The notes beneath the pieces were generated by a model that searched no databases, had not been told where the DNA came from, and saw nothing but the letters and a program-made list of their open reading frames with translations. Of a stretch of 64,000 bases of DNA, positions 45,524 through 57,113 are shown one piece after another. The position numbers and the translations under genes are program-made. The DNA is from Hibiscus mutabilis (taxonomy: Eukaryota > Streptophyta > Magnoliopsida > Malvales > Malvaceae): NCBI GenBank assembly GCA_019671005.1, contig JAGYYJ010002271.1, positions 1 through 64,000 of the forward strand, written 5' to 3'. How positions within the stretch are numbered: position 1 is the stretch's first letter; every line of letters starts with the position of its first letter.

Positions 45524-48500
45524 CTACTGTTCTAATGGCTGGGTATTTCCTTCGGAAGATGGACTTGATTTGCAAATGGCCATATCAATGTCTTCAGAGT
45601 CTTTCATCGCATAATTTATTGCTACTGGTGAATCTAATTTGCAATTTTTTATTTCTTTTGGAAACGATGAGCATCCCCTTGCATCAACCAGCTTCACACT
45701 TTCGGCATTTAGAACTTCGGAGCTGGCAACAAACAGATCTTTGTCAAGCCTGCAAACCTCCTCCTTATCGGAAGAACATGACTGAGTTCCACCCTTGTCC
45801 ATATTCTCTGGATTTTCTCTCACAGCTATATCATTAACCTTATCCGTATTGTCACCATTTATTTTGATAACTTCTGAATTATTCTGGAAAGAGGAATTGT
45901 TTTCACAGGGGGAAAGTTCCTCAGAAAGGGATGTGTTTGACTTCAACTGAACCAAATCAGTATCCTGATGTTGATCAATAGCATCAGTATACTTTCCTTT
46001 AGATGACTCAACTTTAAGTCCAGGAATTTCTGAATGCATACCACCGTTCGATAACAGGAATGGAGAAAAACTAGGAGTTATGGACTCATTTTCGGGTACA
46101 GACTGAATTTCTTCCTTGGGAAGATACTCAACATCAGCTTTCATTGATCTCTGTTCATCCTTCCCCTGAGATCCCAAAGTTCTAAGACATGATGGGCGTA
46201 CAGAAACCCTGCAAAAATAGGACCCCTATAAGGCCTTTGATATAAAGCACTCGCAAAGATGATTAAACATATAAGAATATTCATATCCATGCTTAACTTG
46301 GTCCCATAAATTCACAAAGGTTGCACTTTATAACTGACAAAAACCATATATGCCCTCCTATTATCAATTTAGTATACCGTAATATATTCATGAAAAGAAC
46401 AAGGGGTCCATATATGATCAGTACATATACTGGATAACAAAAAGGGATAAACAAATGTTAAAATATCATAATAATTGCAATTTTATTGCAATATATATGG
46501 AGCAGAATGTTGTGGTCCCAGGTTATGAGTTGAGTCATTGGGTGATTCACAGGAAAGTTCATTTTGATTGAGGAAGCCTCTCCTTTGTTGTGGTTCCTAC
46601 CACGTGAATACCCTAGGATTAATATATGGAACTCGTCGAATGAAGCTCATAAACTAGGAACTTGTCGAAGGGAGCTTGTAACCTTAGACTCATTGGGGAG
46701 AGAGAATCTTAAACCTCTATAAATTGGAATAATTTCTGTCATATTTTATTACTAAGATTGTCCCCTTGAATAGAGATTAAATAGGGTTTTATTCTTGTAG
46801 AATAAAAAATTATAATTAAGGATTTTAATTGCAATAAAATATTAGTTAAATAAGTTATTCTAATTAAGAATATTACTAAAATAAACTTATCTAACTCACA
46901 AAGGGAACCAATCCATAACGCAGAACCTATATACTTTTTCCGTCGGCTTAGATAATCTGAATAGGCACTCTAGATATCAAATTCAATGTTACAATCCCTT
47001 TACAACTTAATCCATTGCTGCAAAGTACATCAAGGCTTTGAACAAGAGAGAGGAAGAAGAAAACTGGCTTAAAGTGCCAGAATTTATTGAGAGAGGAAAA
47101 ACGGACCTGCTATATAAAAGCATATATGCTCCCTGACAAAGTACCTCTTCCAGTTCAACCCTCATGACCTGGAAAAGAGGAAGAAAAAGTTAAGAATAAA
47201 ACTGAAAATCCAGGTAAAAATCTTTTTTTCTGTCAACCCCACTTTGTAATGATGATAGAAGGCGGATGACACAGTCAATTTTTTAATAGGAGTACAGAGA
47301 TTGTTTTAATAGGCTTAACACTCGCAATAAGAAAAGGGAAACGGTGGTAAAGACATGAGAGAATGAATACCTTACAATCATCAATTCTATACCAGTTTCC
47401 ACTGAAATCTTTGGTATAGCAGATGTAATGACCAAAATAGGATGCATTCAGCATATCCATATGGACAATAACTGCATAAAGCTTGTATACATTGGTATCA
47501 TCTCCATCTTCACTCATATATTGGGTAAGATCTAATGTCTCAGGAAAGCTGACTCTTTTGTTGAGTTTTCCAAACCGGCCACTCTGCAAAGATTTTCAAT
47601 AGATATTTCAGGATCATAAGACAAAACTTCAATAACCATCAAAAGGAAACAAAACCAAGCATCTACTACAACATCAATAAAGCAAACAAATAGCATAAAC
47701 ATGATGTAATAAGACCTGAAATCTTTTTAAGGCAATTGTAAGAATGTTAGGAGCCCATCGTATAGTAAGCCGCTTCCATGCCTTGACATAGTCATTGCAA
47801 CTAAAATGAATAAACACCATAGTTAAACCAAACAGTTAAACATCAATGTACTATAAAAACATATAAAATATAGCTAAAATTCTGTCTCAAACATTTCAAA
47901 TCACGCAAGCTAATTATATAGATCATGAGAGCAAGTAGAGAAGCAATCATACCCATCACATTTGTACATATTTTCCCCATGAAGCCACTCTTTAGCAGTG
48001 AATTGTTCAAGGCATTCCTCCAGCGATGAAGCATCTCCATTAATTTCAACAGTTAAGTCCATCATATTTTCATATTGATTTGAAATCTTATTGCAATTTG
48101 AACAAATCACCTACAAGGTTTTAACATGATGATAAAGCAATAGAAATCATCATGCAGAACTTAAAACTTTGAGAAACACCAAGCAAGTGATTTATATAAA
48201 GGATTATGGAAAAATGAACTGCAATAGCCTTTAATGGTAACATGTTCGAACTATGAGCAAATGCTCACTCAGTTAAGGAGCAGCACTCTTATTCACATTG
48301 AGTCTCCAATTCATGTAGGTACTCTATTTTTTTTGGGTTGGGGGTGCTAAATTGAGGAGCAAATTGAAACACAATCTTACAAACCATTGTTTGTTAACAG
48401 AATCCAGAGATACAGTAACTTTAGCAAAATGTCGAATAACCAAAGTTCAATAGGAAAAATGAAAAAGAAATCAATAGGAGACATCACCTGAGACTGCAGA

Positions 48501-50506
48501 TGACCACCATATATATGCTGAATAAGTGTTGTCTCTTGAGAGCTACGATCTATAGCTTTTTCTCCACCAAATTCATCAAGGCAGACTGATTGCATTGTAT
48601 CAATTGCAAACCTGAAAAAAAAATAGAAGGCAATGAATAATTACAAATAAATCTAGAAGTCTAAAATTTCCTCTAGTTAATTTCAAGGTGTCAAAAGAAA
48701 ATGCAACAAATATGAGAGATGCTAACCTCATGAATTCATGAGCATCCTCTTGTCTTCCATAACCAAGATTACCTCCAATATTAGGCAACCGTGAGAGAAT
48801 ATTAATTGGCGAAAATGGATTCTGACTCTGACTTGATCTCTCAACAAGAGTTTGAAGTTCGCACAGAAAACACCAATCATTACGTCTGCCTGGAAAACAG
48901 AAATAACAATAAAGTCAGATGCTGTTCAAGAACCTTGAGTGTAGCAGTTTTAGTTTCAAATTTTACATTCTTTCCGATGCCCTTTCTCCAACAAGTAAGC
49001 AACAAGAGGCCGGGTAGATACAAGGCATTGCAGAACCACATTGGCAAAGCAACTGCAGGGAAAGGACAAACATGAAAAAATAAATAAACATTAGAATAAG
49101 AAACATAAATTTATCCAGTCTAATAAAAATTTCTAGCAATTTTTTTATAAAAATACTCGAACAAAAAGAAATATAAGCATGTAAATATGAACCTATTCCC
49201 ACAATTTAAGAGTCCACACGGAGGGAATCCTGGTTTCTCCCAGTTGAAAAGTTTTACAAACTCATTATATGGGAAAAGAACCTGGGGAAAAAAAAGAAAA
49301 TGAGTTCTGAATTTACTTCTATTGGGTTTTAAAAAGTGTCAAAAGAATAACCTCTCTTGGCTTCTTGCTCAACTTAGAGGTTCCACAGGCAGGAACCAAA
49401 GCAACTCCTGAAAATGGTTTTGTGTTAGCAGTCTGTGCTGAATTTACTTTACACTTTGTTTTGTGCTCATCTTTCCAGTGCACCTGCTGGCAAGTTGAGG
49501 AGCTGAAAAAGAAAGTAAAAGTAATAAGATCAAACCATTCAACTGATGAGTACATTAACTACAACATTCGAAAATCATTGTTCACTAGCATGCTAACAGA
49601 GAACTTTCTAGGCTACTAGTTTATGCACATCATCAGTGTTAAATAAGTCTGGATTCAACCAAGATCAAGCACAACGGTAATTTTACAGAGAAAAGAAGAA
49701 AACTCCAGGTAACCCCAGCAAAAACAATTCTTTCTAAATTTTTACTTATAAATCAGAGAATACCAAATAACTATTATCTTTTTATACGAAATTCCAGGAA
49801 CCCCCAAAAAACAATTCTTTCTAAATTCTTACTTATAAATCAGAAAACACCAAGTAATTATTATCCCCTTTTCCCCAGAATTCCGGGAAACCCCTGTAAA
49901 AACAATTCTTTCTATATTCTTAGTTATGAATCAGAAAATACCAAATAATTATAAACAGTAGATTAGAAATCAATTTGCATAGATAAGAAAATTTTAAAAA
50001 AAATCAATCATAAACAATTTTAGAGAGCGATCAATCACTGGGATTGAAAGAGTACTAAGAAAATTTAAAACAAATAGTAGTAATAATTACAGAACTTTTT
50101 CATCTACTTTTCGTTCTATCGAAAAGTAAAAGAAACTTCAACTATGGCAATGATGAAAAACGGCAATAACCGCCATAAAAAGCAATCAAGAAAGAAGCGG
50201 ATCACACAAGAAATTAAATCTTTTAAGGGGGGAAAAAACTAAAAAAGGCCCAACGTACCAGTAACGAACAGATTTACAACGCGAACACTTCTTGGGGGCG
50301 GGATTGGAGCAAACGGCGCAGGTAGAGACGTCGTTGTCGACGGGAATGGACGGCATTGTCGGTCCGCGATCGAAATCCGCGTCGACTTGGAAGTATTTCG
50401 AGGCCGTATTCTTGATCAGATGAAGAGCCCCCAAAGCGAGAACAAAAAGCGTGAATATGAATTGCAGGAACCAATTCGTATCCAACGTTACTCTACCGAC
50501 ATGCAT
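45524..50506 (-). CDS. UBP19: Ubiquitin-specific protease, UBP18/UBP19-like, MYND type
   Basis: Eleven minus-strand exons: 50506-50259, 49502-49352, 49281-49193, 49052-48967, 48889-48727, 48611-48488, 48110-47953, 47800-47716, 47583-47371, 47168-47107, 46208-45524. All are GT-AG and together give 687 residues without a stop. Order: N-terminal membrane segment (about residues 9-30), MYND zinc finger (CAVCSNPAPKKCSRCKSVRY to HKTKC, about 60-97), then the USP domain with the Cys box GLLNCGNSCFANVVLQCL (nucleophile in NSC), GYGRQEDAHEFMR, CSNC and CDGC zinc pairs, and the His box FGHYICYTKDFSGNWYRIDD. The Ser/Glu/Asn-rich tail of about 225 residues is encoded by the last exon and looks disordered. 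It should remove ubiquitin from proteins, probably membrane-anchored. UBP18 and UBP19 cannot be told apart by eye; the symbol is a best guess. Confidence 0.93.
46470..47060. repeat. Probable retroelement fragment inside UBP intron 10
   Basis: This fills most of the 898-bp intron between 47106 and 46209. It has an internal direct repeat (GGAACTCGTCGAATGAAGCT and GGAACTTGTCGAAGGGAGCT) followed by AT-rich sequence. It resembles a small LTR-derived piece but no ends were found. Confidence 0.35.
49700..49955. repeat. Tandem repeat in UBP intron 1, about 87-91 bp x 3
   Basis: AACAATTCTTTCTA starts at 49723, 49810 and 49901, each time followed by TTACTTATAAATCAGA-like sequence and ACCAA(A/G)TAA. 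It lies within the 756-bp first intron and does not touch splice borders. Confidence 0.88.
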
Positions 50507-51262
50507 CTACGCCGATCCTAGGGTTTGTTCTTCATCGAATTTTTTCCCAACATCAAACTTTATTTACCAACTTCCAATTTCCATACTGAATTTACTCTCA
50601 CTCTAAAACCCAGAATCCATACAGAAAATTAGCAAAAACCTTTGGAAACAAGAATTAATTTCTAGAAGAGAAGTTGTAGCTTTAATTACCTCAAAGAAAG
50701 GATTTTGATAAAGAATTCAAAGGATAAAAGGCAGATGCTTTGCTCTCTTTACTTGTGCCTAATTCCACGCCGTTTTTGAGGTTCAGGACAGTTGGCCCCT
50801 TCACTTCTACAGTAGAGTTTCGGATCAGGAACGTTTAAATAGTAAATATATACTATTTTTATTTGGTAAATATATTCTATGTTTACATTTATTTTGATAC
50901 ACGGTTCGTGTAAACAGACATTTACACGCATTTTTTAAATTTAAGGGGTATAGTTTAGAGTTAAAAATTTAATGTAAGGGTTTAAATCGTATGATTTAAA
51001 ATTTAAAGTTAGTGTTTAGAATTTAGGACTTAAGATTTAAAAATTTAAAATGTGTTTTATAAAATAAAAACACATGCTTGTGTAAAATTAATTTTCTACC
51101 ACTTGTATATAAAAGTTTTACTTTTTATGTTTGTATTTACGATTTTCATCAAAAATCGAACATAAACTTTTATTTTAAAAGCATCATATGTCTATTTATT
51201 ACTTTTTTTTTCATTAGTAGTTTAGGTTAAAAGTGAAAACTTGAGATTCTTTAAACTTTAAA
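50507..51262. other. 5' flank of the UBP gene and intergenic DNA
   Basis: The minus-strand leader and promoter of the protease lie in about 50507-50760. Beyond that the sequence is AT-rich with no gene. No firm TATA box was chosen. Confidence 0.4.
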
Positions 51263-51960
51263 GGCTTAAATATACATTCGATATTTGAACTAAACATTTT
51301 CACTTAAGTTGGTACTTAAAAAAAATTGCTCCTAAGTTAGAACAGGAACTAGGTATTTTCTCTCAACTTGGTATCTAAAGAATTTTTGCTCTCAAGTTGG
51401 TATCCGAACTTAAATTTCATTCAATGTTTTGGTACTTTTATTAACACTTTTAGTAAAACTTATGCATTTGATCATAATTCAAAACTATTCAATAAATTTA
51501 ACCCTTCATATTTAAAAATCACATCAATTTAGTCAAAATTTCATTTATTGTCAAACCAAGCAAGTATATCGGATCAAAACAACAGTTAGATGACTGTATT
51601 CTACGATAAAACAATAAATTATTGTTAAACTTTTATTATATCAGGAAAGTAATATAACATTTATGGGAGAGGAACAAATAATTTAGGAGAATAATAAGGA
51701 GGAAATTGATAGAATTTTTAAATAGATAGGGTTAAATTTATTGATTTGTTTCCAATTATGACCAAATTGATAAAATGTATAAGTTGTGGTATCAATTTGG
51801 GAGAAAGTGTCTAGTTCAAGTACCAATTTGGGAATAAAAAAATTTAGGTACCGATTTGGGAGAAAATACCCTAGTTTAGGTACCAATTTGAGAGTAAAAT
51901 TCTTGAAGTACCAACTTAGGATAAGGTATTTAATTTAGGTACCAAATGTATATTCAAGCC
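51263..51960. mobile_element. Mutator-like MITE with repeated subterminal words
   Basis: Ends GGCTTAAATATACATTCGAT and, from the right, GGCTTGAATATACATTTGGT are inverted copies. Both arms contain several TAAGTTGGTAC/AATTTGG(T/G) words. Flanking 9-mers AACTTTAAA and TTCTTTAAA match at 7 of 9 positions. 698 bp, non-coding. Confidence 0.8.
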
Positions 51961-52293
51961 TTCTTTAAATAGTTGAGTGGCTAAGTAGGGATGGACCGAA
52001 GGGAGTGATGAGACAGTCGAACCTCTAAAAATTTTAAATTTTCTATAAGATATTTTATTTGTATTTTCTATTAAATATTTAATTTGCACTCTTACATTTC
52101 TAATATAATTTCCTAATAGTTTACATTTCATAAAATCTTACGTTAGTCTATATGACTAAAAATGTCTATCTACTTTTACTTTTTATGAATTCGAACTCTA
52201 ACATTGGCATTAAGAATATTGGCATCAATCACTCTATTATACCACAAAAATTGTAAAAACTTGTGCGGTTTCATAAACTCTTTCATTAAATTA
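51961..52293. other. Short intergenic stretch before the gypsy LTR
   Basis: AT-rich sequence, nothing recognised. Confidence 0.5.
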
Positions 52294-55200
52294 TGTTACT
52301 GACTATAACACCCCCTTCCCGTCCAGTAGGGATTCGGGTTGGATGGTGTTATCGAATGACTAATCGAAGGTTTGGAAAAAAGTTTCAGGGTTCAAAACCT
52401 AATATGAGTATCATATTGATTATTCTTAAGACTTATCCACTTTGTTTGTTACTAAACTTAATCGGAGTTGGGGTTAATTTTAAACCTTTCTTAACCTTAG
52501 GGACTAATTTGTAAATTTTTTTACCAGTTATATGATTTCATATTACCAATAGAAATTAAACTCTCCAATTATTGATTTGAGGGTTTCATTATTAGAACCT
52601 GTCGAATTATTAAGCCAATTAAACCAATTTGAGACTTTTTACGAAAATCTGTTTTGTGACTTAACTAAATTTACCAAATTTCACCAGTACTCTTATAAAC
52701 CATGTTTCTATTGGTATGTCAATTTTAGGGCATTCGGAATCCATTTACCAACTTTTCACCTTAGGCTCATTTAGGCACTTTTAACCATTTTAACCTGTCC
52801 AAATCTAGTCATTATAAGCATACAACAAAACCACATTACCAAGTCATCATACAACCGTAAAAAGGCTTCTACAAAACAAGTTGGACCATATGCCACTTCA
52901 CTAGGAGTTTATAGCAAAAGATAACATACATATATGGCAGGGACGTGACTTGCAACCGCACAACACGATCAAGGCTCGAAATTGATCAAGGTCCTGAAAA
53001 TGCATGAGACACACATGTTAGTCGTACATAGCCTAGTGGGGTAGTTATAACAAGTACAATGGATGATTAATATTATAAAATGCACGATAATCAAATATAA
53101 AAGTAGTCATATTATGCTATGCGCAATTCATGCTTATTACACATATTCTCATGCTTTCGTATTCACATATACATTTCACATATTCATACCATAATCAAGA
53201 TGTCGTAGAACAATTCATAGGCATATATCACATTATGTACTATTGGATACACGGATTCCCATGTACACTAATATATATAACGGAGAGTGGGCTGTAGCCC
53301 TTGAGCCGTAGCTCCGGAGATAAATCCCTTACACAACCGACCTTATTTCCCCCACATATAGGTCGTAGCCCTAGACCGTAGTCATCCCTTACTTAACTGA
53401 GCTCATTAATCCTATGGCCTGCCAATTGTATCCAATGTCCATAATTATAGAAATTCACATAGTCCATATTTTTCTTCAAGTCATATCATATCAAATATTA
53501 AAATGAGCCTTAGCTCCACATCATGTAACATCTCATATCATTTTCATATATCACATACGTGTAGCATATCATAGTCATGTTTGTGCATATCAAAGTAATG
53601 CAAGGCACTTACCAGGTTTGCCAATTGAATTTAACATAGTTGCTCTACGGGAGCCTTTAAACAAATACAAACATAACTACAAAATAATGCAACGGGATGA
53701 CACATAGCCTATCCCTTGACACAACTACACTCACCTCGACAACCCGTTATTTTTAAGACTCTCGAATAACATCGCCTTTATCCTTGGCTTTCGGAAGAGA
53801 TGACGGTTGTTCTCTATTAACCTCCAATCGATAGCAAGGATTCAAATTTGTTGAACCGGAAAACTCGAGCTTACCACCTTATCACTTGTAGCGATGTCTT
53901 TTTTCTTAAAATATCGCTAAAATAAAAACGAGGCGCTTTTTGGAAAGGTTTTTGAAAGGGTGTTCGTGATTCTTTTGGATATAAAATATTTATTCCGTGA
54001 GGTTTTTAAAAAACCGCATTTTAAAAAATGGAGTCGCCACCGGCCACTTAGGTAGGCCGGACACCATAAAACCAGAGATTCAAAAAGACAGGGTTCGGGA
54101 GTCGATTACGGATGGGGAAGGATTAGCACCCCCACACCGCCCAAAATTGGTACTTTAATAATTACCGCTTTATTAATATTGGATTTTCCGGATTAAAGTG
54201 ACAATTATTTTAAAATTCGGTCCTAATTGTGAATAAATTTTAAGGGTCCCGTTATCCGAGAATAAACGCCCAACCACTATCACTACGCTTGATACTGGCC
54301 CCGTTTACGCTCAGATAAAAGGACACCGCATCAACAAGTTATAAATCATATGCAATCTTAGTGGCAAAAATATAAAACATGGCAAAATATTTAAATGTAA
54401 TAAATATTGACATAACAGAATACTAATCTAACATAAATGATATTCTAGACTAAAATATGCATATATACATATTATTCTAAATAATAGATAAAAACAACTT
54501 TAACAAGTCAGAATAACAATGCAGGAAAAATTACGTATATAGATAAACAAATATTTCAAAAGGACATACATGCTAGTAATAAAACATATTTCAACATATA
54601 TGGAACAATATATTATGCATAAAAGAAGACACACTAACACGTAACCTAAAAGTCAAGAAAACATACAATACGTACAAAAATACAAGAACATGCTATTTTA
54701 CGAGTCAAATAGAACATAACATGTTTTAATACGAATAACTGGATATGTAAAAAAATATGAATATTATAAGCTTAACACACATATATATAAACATAAAATA
54801 CGAGGCATATACGAGGAACATAAAATAAAATAATAGAATATCAACATATACGATTATAATACGAACATGAATATTTACAAAGAATACATGACTGAAATGA
54901 AAGAAAAACAAAAGTCAGTGGCAGAAATTAAAGAACAATAATATGTAATTTAGGGACGAAATTGCGAAACAAACAAAACCTAAAAGGACCAAAACTGTAA
55001 TTAGACCAAGGGGCAGACCCAAAATGAAAAGTTCAAAAACGCGGGATGGTTAAGGGGGTAATTTTACCATTTAAAATCTGAATCGGTGTAATTTAGGGAC
55101 TGGATTACAAGATTTTGAAATATCAGGGGACTGGGATTGTAATTATACCATGCAGCAAGACAAAAACAAAAATATTGAAAACGCTGGATGGTTAAGTGCG

Positions 55201-55976
55201 TAATTTACCCATTTAGCAAAATAATAATAACTATAAAACCCCCCTTTTAGGCCGAAAACAAATTTTTGGTCATTCGTTTCATTTTTCTGATTTTGTAAGA
55301 ACCATGTTCTTACGTTTTCTCTCAACTGTTCTTCTGAAACCCAGAATCCGGCGGCCGGCCGCCGTGTTCATCGGCGCCGGCGAGCCTCCTAAAGACACCA
55401 AAATAACCCCATTTCCATCCTCGACACGAATCGAGGCTGGATTCAGAGGATACACTTCTATTCGCCCTAGATCTAGGAAATACGAATAAAAAAAACTTTT
55501 AAACCTAAAACAAAACTACCAGGGGCCTTCCCCTTCCTTCAGTTCACCATCTCTGGCTTGGGGAAGCCGAAAAGCTTGTCACCGAGGAAGGGAGACACAC
55601 GGACGATGGCGGTAAGACTTCTTCTCTCTCTTCTTTTTTTTTTGTTTATCTCTTTGTATATGCATGTAAAAGAAAACAAATAAGAAAAGTACCACTGGAC
55701 TTGCGTTGCTTCTTTTTTTGTATTTCTGAAAAACTTGTTACAATAGACTCTGTTTTTTTTTGTTACCCCTCTCCGTTCTCTCCCCCTTTTTTTTTACAAA
55801 AGTCTCTGTTTCATATATATCATTGTCTTCGTTTTGTTGCAAGTTGCATCTTGCTTTTTCAGATCTGAACTGAACTGACAATTTTTGCTTGTTGTCTTGG
55901 GCATGTTCTGAACACGGGGGCTGAATATCGGCGTGGTGGCGGTATGGATGTTCTGCCAGCGGCCAGACGGGTTCTC

Positions 55977-56006
55977 GGCCGTTAGATCAGATCTGATCTG
56001 ACGGTC
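55977..56006. repeat. Palindrome 1 in the solo LTR
   Basis: GTTAGATCAGATCTGATCTG, followed by AC, is self-complementary except for one pair. It is preceded by GGCC. Confidence 0.75.
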
Positions 56007-56225
56007 GAGATGGCTTGAAGGACGAACGGCTTGGATGAAGCCTCGATTTGATGAGACGGCTCCAGATCTTGACACGTGGAGCTCCGCGATCGAGGAGTCG
56101 AACGCGTGGATCTTCTGCGCGTGGGATATGGGATATTAGCGTGGACCGCGCGCGTGGCACTCGAAGCGGTCCATACGTGTGGAATACGCGCCTAGCAGAT
56201 ATTTTTGACTTCTTGGTTGTATCGT

Positions 56226-56253
56226 GGCCGTTGGATCAGATCTTGATCCAACG
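56226..56253. repeat. Palindrome 2 in the solo LTR
   Basis: GTTGGATCA and TGATCCAAC form a 9-bp stem around GATCT. The preceding GGCC matches palindrome 1, so the two are related copies about 250 bp apart. Confidence 0.75.
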
Positions 56254-57113
56254 TCCCACATTTACCTGCACACCATAATTGTAATTAGATAAGATTTGGG
56301 TTTGGGCCAACCGGGCCTTGTAATTGTATTTGAACTTGGAGTGTAATTTTTATTTGGGTTTAATATATTTAATTTTTTTCATTTTATCAGCCCAATAATA
56401 TTAATAATAATAATATAATTATAACAGCAATACATATACATGATACAAACATATACTTATACTAGTATAACATATTGGCATACTACATATAATCCTGCCC
56501 ATAATTATCATAACATCTATATATATTAATCATATACGCTCATACTCTAGATACATACGCAACACACATTCATCATTAATACGTATACATACATAGCTTA
56601 TAATATACATGCACACACCACACCTTATATATATTAGTAACACTCATGCAAACAATAAACATATAATATAATAAACATACATGCAACACTAATATGTATT
56701 TACAAGTAAAAAATGAGTGATTACATCACTGAATCGTTTTTTTTCCTTACTTTTCTCCCCCTCTCTTGCGCACCCCCTTTTATACCTCAAATTGATGCCT
56801 TCAAGCTCCACATGCTTTGGAGCCATGGAACAATTTGGGGTATAATACCCTTTTGCTTGGGCCACGTGGTGGGAAGTTACCGAATCATTCCCCAAATGTG
56901 GGGGAATTTACGGCAATTTCTTCAATTTGAAAGAATTGGTCGTGGGTCCCCCACTCATGTTTTTATTATTAATAATAATAAACCGATACAGTTAGCCCGA
57001 ATAACCTCTATTGATTCAAATTAGGTACAAGATCGAGCAATTTACGTAACCGATACCGAATATTTGATCACTAAAACCTGACCCCGACTAGACCAGTTTT
57101 TAGGGTGTGACTA

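Larger units (their letters stand above)
53887..56725 (-). mobile_element. Solo LTR of the Ogre-like family (2.84 kb)
   Basis: On the plus strand it starts TGTAGCGATGTC like both LTRs at 16376 and 21698, shares ATGGAGTCGCCACCGGCCAC and the GTTACGG/GATTACGG region, and ends GATTACA. Perfect 5-bp direct repeats TCACT flank it (53882-53886 and 56726-56730), proving insertion and later LTR-LTR recombination. It lies inside the gypsy 3' LTR. It is about 0.9 kb longer than the other two, mainly through an AT-rich block at 54360-54930 and a GC-rich block at 55900-56280. Confidence 0.88.
52294..57113 (-). repeat. 3' LTR of the Ty3/gypsy element, split by a solo LTR
   Basis: Downstream of the decayed pol genes (minus strand), a purine tract AAGGGGGAGAG leads into TAGTCACACCC at 57113, the expected LTR start. 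The other end is taken at TGTTACTGACTATAACACCC (52294). Without the 2839-bp solo LTR and its 5-bp duplication this LTR would be about 1.98 kb. The left limit is inferred because the partner LTR is outside the window. Confidence 0.6.

Noticed and set aside
46470..47060. Extra exon of the UBP gene in the long intron
   Set aside because: Exons 10 and 11 join in frame without it, and the sequence looks repeat-derived with no open frame.
4513..50506. Functional gene cluster linking the six genes
   Set aside because: The genes belong to unrelated pathways, lie on both strands and are separated by 3-10 kb of mobile DNA or AT-rich sequence.
55304..55489. 61-codon frame in the solo LTR
   Set aside because: It lies in the GC-rich block of an LTR and has no family match.
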